64,000 bases of DNA, taken from NCBI RefSeq assembly GCF_000725495.1, contig NZ_JNZD01000013.1, positions 1 to 64,000 of the forward strand. Reading direction: 5' to 3'. This DNA comes from Streptomyces aureus. Lineage in GTDB: Bacteria > Actinomycetota > Actinomycetes > Streptomycetales > Streptomycetaceae. This document shows positions 34,619-43,711 of the stretch, piece by piece. Position numbers and translations under genes: made by a program. Under the pieces are notes generated by a model. The model searched no databases. It was not told where the DNA came from and was given only the letters and a program-made list of their open reading frames with translations. Within the stretch, counting starts at the first letter, position 1, and each line of letters starts with the position of its first letter.

Positions 34619-36234
34619 GCGGTGCCCTCCCCCCTCGCGCCGCCGGTCCGAAGGGCGTTCGCCCCGGTGTCGGAGCCGCGGTCGAGGAAGTCGTCAGGGA
34701 AGTGGGTGAGGGCGCTGCGCACGGGCATCGGGGTCAGCCCGCCCATCGCGCACAGCGAACCGTCGGTCATCAGGTCGCACAGGTCTTCCAGCAGCGCGAG
34801 GTTCTCGTCCCGGTCCCGGCCGGCCACGATCCTGTCGATGACCTCGACGCCGCGCACCGAACCGACCCTGCACGGCGTGCACTTGCCGCAGGACTCGGCC
34901 GCGCAGAACTCCATCGCGAAGCGGGCCTGGGCGGCCATGTCGACGGTCTCGTCGAAGACGACGACGCCTCCGTGGCCGACCATCGCTCCGGCCTCGGCGA
35001 AGGCCTCGTAGTCCATCGGCAGGTCGAACATGGACGGCGGGAGATAGGCGCCGAGCGGTCCGCCGACCTGTGCGGTGCGCACCGGGCGGCCGGAGAGCGT
35101 GCCGCCGCCGTAGTCCTCGACCAGTTCGCGCAGGGTCACCCCGAACGCGGTCTCGACGATGCCGCCGCGGGCGATGTTGCCGCCGAGCTGGAAGACCTGG
35201 GTGCCGCGCGAGCGACCCACCCCGAGGTCGGCGTACGCCTGCGCGCCGGACGCCAGCACGTAGGGGACCGTGGCGAGGGTGAGCACGTTGTTGACCACGG
35301 TGGGTCTGCCGAACAGGCCCTCGACGGCGGGGATCGGGGGTTTGGCGCGGACCGTGCCGCGCTTGCCCTCCAGGCTCTCCAGCATGGAGGTCTCCTCGCC
35401 GCAGATGTACGCGCCGCCGCCGACCCGGACGTGCAGGTCGAAGTCGAGCGAGGAGCCGAGGACGCCGTCGCCGAGCCAGCCGCGCTCGCGGGCGGCGGCG
35501 ATCGCGGCCCTCATGGTGGCGACCGCGTCCGGGTACTCCGAGCGGATGTAGAGGTAGCCCTCGCTCGCGCCGACCGCGTGCGCGGCGATGGTCATGCCCT
35601 CGATGAGCAGGAACGGGTCGCCCTCCATGACCATGCGGTCGGCGAAGGTGCCGCTGTCGCCCTCGTCGGCGTTGCAGCAGACGAACTTCGGGCCGTCCGC
35701 GCAGTCCAGGACGGTCTTCCATTTGACGCCGGCCGGGAATCCGGCGCCGCCCCGGCCGCGCAGCCCGGACGCGGTGACCTCGGCGACGACGTCCGCGGGC
35801 GGCCGCTCCAGCGCGGCGCGCAGCCCGGCGAGTCCGCCGTGCGCCACGTAGTCGTCCGGGGACAGCGGGTCGGTGACGCCGACCCGGGCGAAGGTGACCC
35901 GGTTCTGCCGGGCGAGCCAGGGGATCCGGTCCACCACGCCGAGCCGCAGCGGATGGCCGGCGCCGTCGAGCATGCCGGAGGCGAGCAGGTCCTCGACGTC
36001 GGAGGGGGCCACGGGCCCGTATCCGACGCGTCCGTGCGGGGTCACCACCTCGACGAGGGGCTCGAGCCAGAGCAGGCCGCGCGATCCGTTGCGTACGACG
36101 TCGAGGCGGAAGTCCCCCTGTACGGCGGCCCGTCGCAGGGCGTCCGCGACCTCGTCCGCGCCGACGGACCGGGCCGCCGAGTCGCGGGGGACGTAGACGG
36201 TGACGGCGGGGGGTGCCGCGTCCTTGCCGCTCAT
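34615..36234 (-). CDS. fdsB: NAD-dependent formate dehydrogenase, beta (NuoF-like) subunit
   Basis: A 539-residue diaphorase subunit. It has NAD/FMN sites GLRGRGGAGFPAGVKW and GGGAYICGEETSML, a NuoF-like middle and a C-terminal [4Fe-4S] motif ESCGKCTPCRVG. The N-terminal ~120 residues form a thioredoxin-like part with VTVYVPRDSAARS. It passes electrons from the alpha subunit to NAD+. ATG 36234 overlaps the gamma-subunit stop (ATGA), which is the reason for choosing this start over the longer open frame. Confidence 0.94.
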   Translation of the reverse strand: MSGKDAAPPAVTVYVPRDSAARSVGADEVADALRRAAVQGDFRLDVVRNGSRGLLWLEPLVEVVTPHGRVGYGPVAPSDVEDLLASGMLDGAGHPLRLGVVDRIPWLARQNRVTFARVGVTDPLSPDDYVAHGGLAGLRAALERPPADVVAEVTASGLRGRGGAGFPAGVKWKTVLDCADGPKFVCCNADEGDSGTFADRMVMEGDPFLLIEGMTIAAHAVGASEGYLYIRSEYPDAVATMRAAIAAARERGWLGDGVLGSSLDFDLHVRVGGGAYICGEETSMLESLEGKRGTVRAKPPIPAVEGLFGRPTVVNNVLTLATVPYVLASGAQAYADLGVGRSRGTQVFQLGGNIARGGIVETAFGVTLRELVEDYGGGTLSGRPVRTAQVGGPLGAYLPPSMFDLPMDYEAFAEAGAMVGHGGVVVFDETVDMAAQARFAMEFCAAESCGKCTPCRVGSVRGVEVIDRIVAGRDRDENLALLEDLCDLMTDGSLCAMGGLTPMPVRSALTHFPDDFLDRGSDTGANALRTGGARGEGTA

Positions 36235-36710
36235 GATGAGGTCCTCCCGTCGATGAGCGCGCCGAGCCGGGCCGGGTCGACGCGTCCGTACAGCCGTCCG
36301 CCCGCCTCCACCGAGGGGCCCAGGGCGCAGTTGCCGAGGCAGAAGACCTGCTCGACGGTGACGGCGCCGTCCGCGCGGGTCTCCCCGGGGGCCAGTCCGG
36401 CCTCGCGGGCACAGGCCACCAGCCGCTCGGCGCCGAGCGCCTGGCAGGCCTCGGCTCTGCAGATGCGAACGAGGGTGCGGCCCGCGGGCTCCCGGCGGAA
36501 GTCGTGGTAGAAGGTCACCACTCCATGGACGTCGGCCCGGGAGAGGTTGAACTCGTCGGCGAGCACGGCGATCGCCTCCTGCGGCACACAGCCCAACTCC
36601 GCCTGCACGCAGTGGAGTACGGGCAGAAGCGCACCGCGCTGATCCCGGTGGGCGGCCGCCGCCCGGCGCACCACGCCCTCGACACTCCCGTCGTCCACGC
36701 CGACCGTCAT
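36231..36710 (-). CDS. fdsG: NAD-dependent formate dehydrogenase, gamma (NuoE-like) subunit
   Basis: A 159-residue thioredoxin-like [2Fe-2S] subunit with cysteines 84, 89, 124 and 128 (ICRAEACQALG and VFCLGNCALG). It begins the operon fdsG-fdsB-fdsA-fdsD-oxc, and all five genes touch or overlap. The operator candidates at 36772-36792 are 62 bases upstream. Confidence 0.94.
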   Translation of the reverse strand: MTVGVDDGSVEGVVRRAAAAHRDQRGALLPVLHCVQAELGCVPQEAIAVLADEFNLSRADVHGVVTFYHDFRREPAGRTLVRICRAEACQALGAERLVACAREAGLAPGETRADGAVTVEQVFCLGNCALGPSVEAGGRLYGRVDPARLGALIDGRTSS

Positions 36711-36771
36711 GATCGCTCCGCCTTCCCTGACGCGGGTCCCCGGCGTTGCTCGTAGAGACCGAGACTACCCC

Positions 36772-36792
36772 ATACAGGCTTCTGTATACAGA
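36772..36792. promoter_or_regulatory. GntR-type operator of the fds-oxc operon
   Basis: ATACAG-GCTT-CTGTAT at 36772-36787 overlaps the perfect 12-base palindrome TCTGTATACAGA at 36781-36792. TGTATACA-like cores are common targets of FCD-type GntR repressors. It lies 62 bases before fdsG, with the GntR gene diverging. Confidence 0.65.
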
Positions 36793-36920
36793 ACTCAATC
36801 CGAATCAACTCCCCTCGCCCGGAAGGGAATCGACCTCGGGTGCCCACCCCCGACAACCTGCGAGGGGGCGGCACACCCCGGCAGACCCCGGGATCACCTC
36901 CCGGCGGCCCGGTGTCCTGC

Positions 36921-36936
36921 ATACGAAAACCTGTAT
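36921..36936. promoter_or_regulatory. GntR-type operator near the GntR gene
   Basis: ATACGAAAACCTGTAT has the same ATAC-N8-GTAT geometry (16 bases) as the site at 36772. It lies 88 bases before the GntR start, which suits autoregulation. Confidence 0.55.
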
Positions 36937-37024
36937 CCTGACGCGGCCGTCGGCGACGCTCTCGGCGGTCACCTCTTGGCAGAGCCGCCGGCCCCGCGGG
37001 GACCGGTGGCGGAACGGGGCTCCC

Positions 37025-37714
37025 ATGCGCGAGGCACTCACGGCCGCCGCGACCCGGCGCGTCACCCGCCCGGCGCCGCTGCGGCAGGCGGTGTACGACG
37101 CCCTGACCGAGCTGATCGTCAGCGGCACCCTCAAGCCCGGCCAGCACCTCGTCGAGGCCGAGCTCGCCGAGCACCTCGGGGTCAGCCGGCAGCCGGTGCG
37201 CGAGGCACTGCAACGGCTCCAGACCGACGGCTGGGTCGATCTGCGCCCCGCCCAGGGGGCCTTCGTCCACTCCCCCACCGAGGAGGAGGCCGGCCAACTC
37301 CTGGGCGTCCGCGCGGTCCTGGAGACCTACTCGGCCCAGCTCGCCGCGAAGAACGCGAAGCCCGAGGACGTCGAGAGGCTCTGGGAGCTGCACCAGGAGG
37401 GCGTCGACGCCCTCGCGGCGAGCGACAACGAGCGACTGGTCGCGGCGAACACCGCGCTGCACACCTTCATCACCTCCGTCGCCGCCAACGCCGTACTGGC
37501 CGAACTGATCGCGGGCGTCGGCCAGAAGGTGCGCTGGTACTACACGCCGATCGCGCGGCCCCGCGGCAAGGAGGCGTGGAACGAACACGCCCAGCTGATC
37601 AGGGCCATCGCCAAGGGCGACCCGGACCGCGCCGGCGAGGTCATGCGCAAGCACACCGAGCGCACCACCGGCTTCTACGCCAGGCAGCTCGCCTCCGGTG
37701 CGAACCAGGCCTGA
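37025..37714 (+). CDS. GntR family (FCD type) regulator, likely of oxalate/formate genes
   Basis: A 229-residue regulator with a winged helix near residues 15-75 (LVEAELAEHLGVSRQPVREA) and an all-helical FCD ligand domain (LLGVRAVLETYSAQLAAK and beyond). ATG 37025 follows GGGG at short spacing. It is divergent from fdsG. Palindromes sharing ATAC/GTAT halves lie here and before genes at 38571, 39341 and 52695/52862, so it is the natural candidate to control the oxalate regulon. The inducer is unknown; oxalate, oxalyl-CoA or formyl-CoA are guesses. Confidence 0.92.
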   Translation: MREALTAAATRRVTRPAPLRQAVYDALTELIVSGTLKPGQHLVEAELAEHLGVSRQPVREALQRLQTDGWVDLRPAQGAFVHSPTEEEAGQLLGVRAVLETYSAQLAAKNAKPEDVERLWELHQEGVDALAASDNERLVAANTALHTFITSVAANAVLAELIAGVGQKVRWYYTPIARPRGKEAWNEHAQLIRAIAKGDPDRAGEVMRKHTERTTGFYARQLASGANQA

Positions 37715-37776
37715 CCGAAGCACGGCCGGCCGGGAGGCTTCCCGCGGGGGACGGTTCCCGCGCGGGGTCAGCCCGG

Positions 37777-38571
37777 TCACGCGGCGGGGGCGGATCGCAG
37801 GAGACCGTCCCCCGGCCGGGGACCCTCGGCGCCGGGTCCGGGGGGTGCGCCACGCGCAGCCGTCCCCAGTTCCCGCAGCCAGGGGCGCACGAGGGCCGCC
37901 AGCAGGTCGCGCCCTCCGCCGTCCCGCCCGAGCATCACGTCGGCGGGAACGAGCACGGGATCCGCGCACAGGGTGGAGGTTCCGCTGCCTCTCGGCCCGC
38001 CCCCGGCCGCCCGGGCCGGGACCAGGAGTTCCGAGGCCTGCGCCGGCACGACCCACAGGGTGAGACCCTCCGCCCCGGCGAGCGTTCGCGAGGACCAGAG
38101 ATAGCTGTCCGCCTCCCCCGCGGCGACCACCCGCCGCTTGCGGCCCCGCAGGGCGACCACGTCGGCGAAGCGGGTCGCGACCGAGCGTGACCTCTCGTAC
38201 GCGTCCTCCTCCGCGCGCCCGGCGGGCACCTCCTCGTGGAGGGCGAGGCCGACGAGATGCCGTCCGGCGGCGATCTCCTCGCGCACCCAGGAACCACCGC
38301 AGGACTCGATGGCGGCGACCGCGGCGAAGTGGGACGTGAGCACGGCGGCGGTGGCCGGGCAGACGCGCGCGGTCCGCGCGACCACATCGGCGGCCTCGGG
38401 CAGTCCGAACCCGGCACCGCCGGCCTCGCGGGCGACGGTGAGCCCGAGCACGCCCGCGCGACCCAGTGCCGAAACGGACTCCCGGGGGAACCTGCCCTCC
38501 GCGGCGGCCCGTCGGGCGGCGGGCGCGACGGTCTCGGCCAGGACGGTGGAGAGAGCGGTGCGACAGGACAC
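37777..38571 (-). CDS. Acyl-CoA-dehydrogenase-like protein, truncated (N-terminal and middle domains only)
   Basis: A 264-residue protein. It reads like the N-terminal helical domain (AGVLGLTVAREAGGAGFGLPEA, with VCPATAAVLTSHFAAVAAIE) and the middle beta domain (LTLWVVPAQASELLV). It ends soon after in an Ala/Gly/Pro tail. Normal family members are about 380 residues and carry the catalytic Glu and FAD contacts in the missing C-terminal helical domain, so dehydrogenation is unlikely. GTG 38571 has a good AGGGGGG site. A perfect 17-base palindrome lies 38 bases upstream, which puts it in the oxalate regulon. Confidence 0.75.
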   Translation of the reverse strand: MSCRTALSTVLAETVAPAARRAAAEGRFPRESVSALGRAGVLGLTVAREAGGAGFGLPEAADVVARTARVCPATAAVLTSHFAAVAAIESCGGSWVREEIAAGRHLVGLALHEEVPAGRAEEDAYERSRSVATRFADVVALRGRKRRVVAAGEADSYLWSSRTLAGAEGLTLWVVPAQASELLVPARAAGGGPRGSGTSTLCADPVLVPADVMLGRDGGGRDLLAALVRPWLRELGTAARGAPPGPGAEGPRPGDGLLRSAPAA

Positions 38572-38608
38572 GGGGTGCCCCCCTCTTCGCGAACGGCTTT
38601 CCTGAAGA

Positions 38609-38625
38609 CTGCATACAGTATGCAG
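38609..38625. promoter_or_regulatory. Perfect GntR-type palindrome upstream of the acyl-CoA-dehydrogenase-like gene
   Basis: CTGCATACAGTATGCAG is a perfect 8-base inverted repeat around one base, with the core ATAC-A-GTAT. It lies 38 bases before GTG 38571. The same 9-base core pattern occurs at 39546-39554 and 52768-52776. Confidence 0.75.
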
Positions 38626-38789
38626 CTCGCTCACGCAGTGCACCAGAGAGATGCCGAAACCGTTCCACGGAGACCGAGTTGACGGCACCGGCCCCCGCGG
38701 ACCGCCTTCGCACCGTCGGCCCGCGGAGACCACCTTCGTGCCGCCGGGCAGGGGCTCGACCCGGCGGCGCGGGAACGGGACGGGACGCC

Positions 38790-39341
38790 TCAGGTCAGCG
38801 GGTCGATCTCCCGCAGCAGCCCGGTCGTGACGTCGAAGACGAAGCCGCGGACGTCGTCGGTGTGCGGCAGGAACGGGGAGGTACGCACCCGCTGCATCGA
38901 CTGCCGCACGTCCTGGTCGACGTCACGGAACGCCTCGACCGCCCAGGCCGGCCGCTGCCCCACCTCCATCTCCAGCTCGTGCCGGAACTCCTCGGTGATG
39001 CTCTGCAGACCGCAGCCGGTGTGATGGATGAGTATGACGCTGCGCGTCCCCAGAGCGCGCTGACTGATCGTCAGGGAGCGGATGGTGTCGTCGGTGACGA
39101 CACCGCCCGCGTTGCGCACGGTGTGACAGTCGCCCAACCGGAGCCCGAGCGCGGCATGGAGGTCGATCCGGGCGTCCATACAGGCGACGACGGCGACCCG
39201 CTGGACCGGCCGGGCGTCCCTACCGGTGTCCACGAACCCCGCCGCGTACGCGCGATTGGCCTCCACGAGCCGGTCTATGACGCTTCCCTCACCGGGAAGA
39301 CGGTCGGCGGACGGGGCGGATCGGGGTGCTGACGTCGACAT
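38790..39341 (-). CDS. Beta-carbonic anhydrase
   Basis: A 183-residue beta-class carbonic anhydrase. Zinc ligands are Cys54, His107 and Cys110, and the Asp56-Arg58 dyad follows (VACMDARID, HHTGCG). It interconverts CO2 and bicarbonate. It is in the oxalate region, where both oxalyl-CoA decarboxylation and formate oxidation release CO2. A palindromic site lies ~200 bases upstream at 39542-39557. The tie to oxalate metabolism is inference from position. Confidence 0.93.
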   Translation of the reverse strand: MSTSAPRSAPSADRLPGEGSVIDRLVEANRAYAAGFVDTGRDARPVQRVAVVACMDARIDLHAALGLRLGDCHTVRNAGGVVTDDTIRSLTISQRALGTRSVILIHHTGCGLQSITEEFRHELEMEVGQRPAWAVEAFRDVDQDVRQSMQRVRTSPFLPHTDDVRGFVFDVTTGLLREIDPLT

Positions 39342-39868
39342 GGCGGGCTACCTCACTCCGGTCGGTATCGGAAGAACCGGTCAACAGGGTCACGGACGCG
39401 CGGGCGGGGCCACGGGAGCGACACCGCGGCCCCGGCCGCACCGATGAGCATGCCCGGACGGCGCCCCATCAGGCACGTCCCGCGGATCAGGGCGGACGCC
39501 CACGGCGCCGCGCCTCCGGACGGGGATGCATGAGCGCGCTAGTGCATACGGTATGGAGTCGTCGGTATTCTCGGGCCGGGGCCGCCGGCTGTCCAGGGCC
39601 CCGGCCCGGCGGTCGCGGTCGCAGCCGCACCGGACACCACTCAGCCGGCGACGCCGACAGCGGACGCCGACCGGGCGCGAGGGTGACCGGCACACGGCCG
39701 GGCGGGACGCACGCCCCGGCCGATCCTCGTACACCCGGAAGACCGGCACCGGCCCGGACCACGCACCCATCCGCCCAGATCACGGCGCTCCGCGCCCGTG
39801 GCTCCGGCAGTCGTACGGCTCGGGGTGTTTTATGGTGACTCAAGGAGTTTGCCCCTACCGGAGGTGCA
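39342..39868. other. 527-base gap without a recognisable gene
   Basis: It separates divergent carbonic anhydrase and binding-lipoprotein genes. It holds the GntR-type site near 39546 and a good GGAGG site before 39869. The long frames across it have no family features. Confidence 0.6.
39542..39557. promoter_or_regulatory. GntR-type site upstream of carbonic anhydrase
   Basis: GTGCATACGGTATGGA contains the perfect 11-base dyad CATAC-G-GTATG (39545-39555). It differs from the site at 38609 in the centre base and the outer arms. It lies about 200 bases before the carbonic anhydrase start. Confidence 0.5.
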
Positions 39869-40753
39869 ATGATGCGCGCCGCGGCAGCGATGGCCTCTCT
39901 GGCTGCCTGCGTGGCGCTCATCGTCACGGCATCGGCTTGCGACCAGGGCGGGTCGAAGTCCCCGAAGGCCAACTACGGCGAGTGCCCGATCTCGGGACAC
40001 CGCGGGGAGTTCCACCTGTCGCCCCTGACGGCGGGCGCCCTCACGGTCAAGACGACCCTGCCCGCACCCGGCTGGTGGAACGGCGGGGACACCCCCGCGT
40101 CCATCAAGAGCGGCTACGAGTACTGCATGGCCGCGAACATCGCGTACCGGTCGGGGCTCGACCGGGTGAAGGTGGAGAACGCACCCTTCCCGGAGGTGGT
40201 GTCCGGGAAGACCAAGGACTTCGACCTGGCCCTCGCGCAGATCACGATCACCCCGGAACGGAGCAAGGTCGCCGAGTTCTCCCCTCCGTACCTCTCCTCG
40301 ACCCTCGGGGTGCTGATCAGGGACGGCGAGAAGATCGACGGAAGCAACATCCGCGACGTCCGGATCGGCGTGGCCGAGGGCACCACGGGCGAGGAGTTCG
40401 TGAAGAACCGCCTCAAACCGAACAAGCCCGTCACCTCCTACCCCAACGACCCGGATATGGTCACGGCCCTGGAGAAGGGCCGGATCGACGCCGTCGTCCA
40501 CGACACGACGATCCTGCTGGCGTACCCCCAGAAGCGCGAGGGCAGGGTCCGCCTCGTGGGCCAGTACAGGACCGACCAGGGGTACGGCGCCCTGTACCCG
40601 AAGGGGTCGGCCAACAGGAAGGAGCTGGACCGGGTCATCAAGCAGCTGATCGACGACGGGACGCTCACCAAGCTGTCGGCGGTCTACCTCGGGGCCGCCT
40701 TCGGCCAGGATCCGGCCAAGATCCCGTACTTCACGGTCGAGCAGGGCTCCTGA
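39869..40753 (+). CDS. Extracellular solute-binding lipoprotein (SBP family 3)
   Basis: A 294-residue lipoprotein. The signal segment contains LIVTASAC with a lipobox cysteine at about residue 24. The mature part has amino-acid-binding-type blocks GYEYCMAANIAYRSGL, DLALAQITITPERSKVAEFS and GVAEGTTGEEFVKNRL. GGAGG precedes the first of two adjacent ATG codons. There are no permease or ATPase genes next to it, so it is an orphan binding protein. The ligand is unknown. Confidence 0.85.
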   Translation: MMRAAAAMASLAACVALIVTASACDQGGSKSPKANYGECPISGHRGEFHLSPLTAGALTVKTTLPAPGWWNGGDTPASIKSGYEYCMAANIAYRSGLDRVKVENAPFPEVVSGKTKDFDLALAQITITPERSKVAEFSPPYLSSTLGVLIRDGEKIDGSNIRDVRIGVAEGTTGEEFVKNRLKPNKPVTSYPNDPDMVTALEKGRIDAVVHDTTILLAYPQKREGRVRLVGQYRTDQGYGALYPKGSANRKELDRVIKQLIDDGTLTKLSAVYLGAAFGQDPAKIPYFTVEQGS

Positions 40754-40798
40754 GTCCGAGCGGGGCGCATACGTCCACCGGCGGCGGGCCGTCCCGCC

Positions 40799-43579
40799 TC
40801 ACAGGTCAGCCATCAGCAGGGCGCCCAGGTCCCCGGCGGCCGAGCCGTCGAGCGCCTGCTCGGCCCAGATGATCTTGCCCCGGTCGGTGTACCGGGTCCC
40901 CCAGCGGCGGGACATCTGCGCCACGAGGAAGAGACCGCGGCCCCCCTCGTCGGTGAGGGTCGCGCGGCGCAGGTGCGGGGAGGTGCTGGTGCCGTCGGCG
41001 ACCTCGCAGATCAGGCTGTCGCGGTCGCGCAGCAGCCGCAGACTGATGGGAGTCCCGCCGTACCGGATGGCGTTCGTGACCAGCTCGCTGAGGATCAGCT
41101 CGGTGGTGAAGGCGGTCTCGCCGAGCCCCCAGGCCTCCAGCCTGCGGGTGGCCTCGGCACGGATCCGGGGGACGGCCGCGGGGTCGTCGGGCACGTCCCA
41201 CTCCGCGACCTGCTCCGGGTCGAGCAGCCGGGTACGGGCGACGAGCAGGGCGACGTCGTCGCTGGACCGGGTGCGCAGCATCGCGTCGAGCACCGTCCGG
41301 CAGGTGTCCTCCGGCGTGGCGCCCTCCGTGTGGGCGAGCGCGTCCTTCAGCATGCCGAGCCCGACGTCGATGTCCCGGCCGCGGGCCTCGACCAGGCCGT
41401 CGGTGTAGAGGACCAGCCGGCTGTCGGCGGGCAGCCGCAGTGAGACCGTCTCGACCGGCAGGCCGCCTCCCACGCCGAGCGGCGGGGCGACCGGGATGTC
41501 GGGGAAGGTCACGGAGCCGTCGGGCAGGACCAGTGCCGGTCCGGGATGACCGGCCCGGGCGAAGACGCACCACCCGGAGACCGGGTCGTAGACGGCGTAC
41601 AGGCAGGTGGCGCCGGTGATGGCCTCGGTGTCGCCCTCGGCCGCCGCGTCCTGGTCGATCCGGGCGATCAGGTCGTCCAGGTGTGCGAGGAGCTCGTCCG
41701 GGGGCAGGTCGAGCGCGGCGAAGTTGTGCACCGCGGTCCTGAGGCGGCCCATCGTCGCGGCGGCGTGCAGACCGTGTCCGACGACGTCGCCGACCACCAG
41801 CGCCACCCGGGCACCGGGCAGCGGGATGACGTCGTACCAGTCGCCGCCCACCCCCGCCTGGGCGGGCAGATAGCGGTGGCCGACCTCCAGGGCCGACAGC
41901 TCGGGGAGCACGCCGGGCAGCAGGCTGCGCTGGAGGGTGACGGCGGTGGTGTGCTCGCGGGTGTAGCGGCGCGCGTTGTCGATGCACACGGCCGCCCGGG
42001 CCGCGAGCTCCTCGGCCGGGGACAGGTCGTCCGACTCGAAGGGGTCCTGGTCCGAACGCCAGAACTCCACGACCCCCAGCAGCTGTCCCCGGGCCTGGAG
42101 CGGCACCGAGATCATGGAGTGGATGCCGAACTCGATGACTTCCCGGGCCCGCTCCGGGTCCTGGGCCCGCCAGCCGTCCGCGTCGGCGAGGTGCTCCACC
42201 AGGACCGGCCGGCCGGTGGTCATGCCGATGGTCACGGGGTTGCCGGGCACGTAGCTCACCAGGGTCCCCGCGGGGTGGAGGGGCACGTCGTCCCGGATGC
42301 CCGCGGCGGCGATGCGGCGCATGTCCGTGGTGGCCCCGGTCGGTTCACCGCCGTGCAGGACGTGTTCCACCAGCTCGACGGTGGCGTAGTCGGCGAAGCG
42401 CGGGACGGCCACCTCGGTCAGCTCCTCGGCGGTGCGCTTCACGTCGAGGGTGGTGCCGATCCGGGTGCTGGCGTCGTAGAGCAGTCGCAGGCGCCCGCCG
42501 GCCACGTCCGCCCGGCCCGCGAGGGCGCGCAGCTCCGTGGTGTCGCGCAGGGTGGCGACGCTGCCCTCCTTCGGCCCGACCGGCCGCACGTTGACCGCGA
42601 GCAGGATGTCCCCGGCGAGGAACACCTGGTCCGTGGCCGCGCGGCCCGACACCAGCAGCGCGGCCAGGTCCGGGTTCAGCCCGAGTGCGGCGACCGGGCG
42701 GCCCTCGGCCTCCGGCGGCAGGGCGAGCAGCCGCCGTGCCTCGTCGTTGACCAGCAGCAGCCGTCCGTCGCCGTCCAGGATGAGCACGCCTTCGCGGACC
42801 GCGTGCAGCACCGCGTCGTGGTGCTCGTACATGCGGGTCATCTCTACGGGCCCGAGACCCCGGGTCTGGCGCCGTAGACGCCCGCTGACCAGGGCCGATC
42901 CCCCAGCGGCCAGGAGCAGCGCGGATCCGCCGGCGGCGAAGAGGACCGGCAGCTGGTGCTGCACCACGTTCGACACCTTGTCCACGGTGACCCCGACGGT
43001 GACGAGGCCGACGGCGTTCCCCTTGCTGTCGAAGACGGCCACCGTCGAGTCGACGGCCTTGCCCAGGCTGCTGTCGAAGGTGGTCTGGTGGGGTTCGCCG
43101 CCGAGCGCCTGGCCGTAGGAGTTGGAGACGTGCTTCCCGATCTGGTCCGGGTCGGGGTGGGTCCAGCGGAAGCCGTACGGGCTCAGAGCGACGACGTAGT
43201 CGACGTCGGTCTTCTTGCGCACCACCTCGGCGTGGGGCTGGAGGGCGGCCGTGGGGTCCTTGCTCTTCATCGCCGCCGCGGTGCCCGGGGCGTTCGCGAA
43301 CGTCTCGGCCACCGTCAGCGACCGGTCGCCGGCCTCGTGGATGGCGCGGTTGCGGTCCTGGAACACGAGGACCACCAGAGCCGTGGCGATGAGTACGAGG
43401 ATGACGACGAGCTGCAGCAGGAAGACCTGCCCGGCGACGCTGCGCGGCTTGAACGACGACAGCGCGCGCCGCACGGCCGAACGATGGCGTTCCTCCGGGC
43501 CGGCTCCCGGCGGCCCGGCCTTCGGCGGCACGCGGTCGCCCCGTCGGCTCACTGGGACGTTTCGTCCGAGTCTGCCCAT
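40799..43579 (-). CDS. Membrane sensor with PAS, GAF, SpoIIE phosphatase and ATPase domains
   Basis: A 926-residue protein. It has TM1 at about 51-73, an extracytoplasmic sCache-like domain to ~205, TM2 at about 210-232 and PAS from ~250. GAF is around 370-545, a PP2C/SpoIIE phosphatase around 565-760 (VGGDWYDVIPLPGARVALVVGD, then VLYTDGLVEARG) and an HATPase-like C-terminal (LILSELVTNAIRYGG). This architecture can dephosphorylate an anti-sigma-factor antagonist and may itself be an anti-sigma kinase. No partner sigma or STAS gene is in the window. Confidence 0.9.
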   Translation of the reverse strand: MGRLGRNVPVSRRGDRVPPKAGPPGAGPEERHRSAVRRALSSFKPRSVAGQVFLLQLVVILVLIATALVVLVFQDRNRAIHEAGDRSLTVAETFANAPGTAAAMKSKDPTAALQPHAEVVRKKTDVDYVVALSPYGFRWTHPDPDQIGKHVSNSYGQALGGEPHQTTFDSSLGKAVDSTVAVFDSKGNAVGLVTVGVTVDKVSNVVQHQLPVLFAAGGSALLLAAGGSALVSGRLRRQTRGLGPVEMTRMYEHHDAVLHAVREGVLILDGDGRLLLVNDEARRLLALPPEAEGRPVAALGLNPDLAALLVSGRAATDQVFLAGDILLAVNVRPVGPKEGSVATLRDTTELRALAGRADVAGGRLRLLYDASTRIGTTLDVKRTAEELTEVAVPRFADYATVELVEHVLHGGEPTGATTDMRRIAAAGIRDDVPLHPAGTLVSYVPGNPVTIGMTTGRPVLVEHLADADGWRAQDPERAREVIEFGIHSMISVPLQARGQLLGVVEFWRSDQDPFESDDLSPAEELAARAAVCIDNARRYTREHTTAVTLQRSLLPGVLPELSALEVGHRYLPAQAGVGGDWYDVIPLPGARVALVVGDVVGHGLHAAATMGRLRTAVHNFAALDLPPDELLAHLDDLIARIDQDAAAEGDTEAITGATCLYAVYDPVSGWCVFARAGHPGPALVLPDGSVTFPDIPVAPPLGVGGGLPVETVSLRLPADSRLVLYTDGLVEARGRDIDVGLGMLKDALAHTEGATPEDTCRTVLDAMLRTRSSDDVALLVARTRLLDPEQVAEWDVPDDPAAVPRIRAEATRRLEAWGLGETAFTTELILSELVTNAIRYGGTPISLRLLRDRDSLICEVADGTSTSPHLRRATLTDEGGRGLFLVAQMSRRWGTRYTDRGKIIWAEQALDGSAAGDLGALLMADL

Positions 43580-43711
43580 TTTCTCAGTATCAGTGACCGG
43601 CCCGGAGGGCGCGGCTCAGAGCGGGCAGGTCCCGGGTCCCGGGTGACGTCGTCACCGTCCGGGCCCGGGGCCGGTCAGGGGGCGAGCCGGGTCGGCCCGC
43701 CCCGGCGGCGG

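Larger units (their letters stand above)
36711..37024. other. 314-base divergent control region between fds operon and GntR gene
   Basis: It has no gene but carries two 16-base ATAC...GTAT inverted repeats (36772-36787 and 36921-36936) and the palindrome TCTGTATACAGA (36781-36792). Both divergent promoters must lie here. Confidence 0.75.

Noticed and set aside
31634..35011. A 1125-codon plus-strand open frame opposite the formate dehydrogenase genes
   Set aside because: Antisense of fdsA and fdsB, which have every cofactor motif; the frame itself has no family feature.
39869..40753. The binding lipoprotein as the oxalate receptor
   Set aside because: Its blocks resemble amino-acid-type family 3 proteins, it has no transport partners, and no regulon site could be tied to its own promoter.
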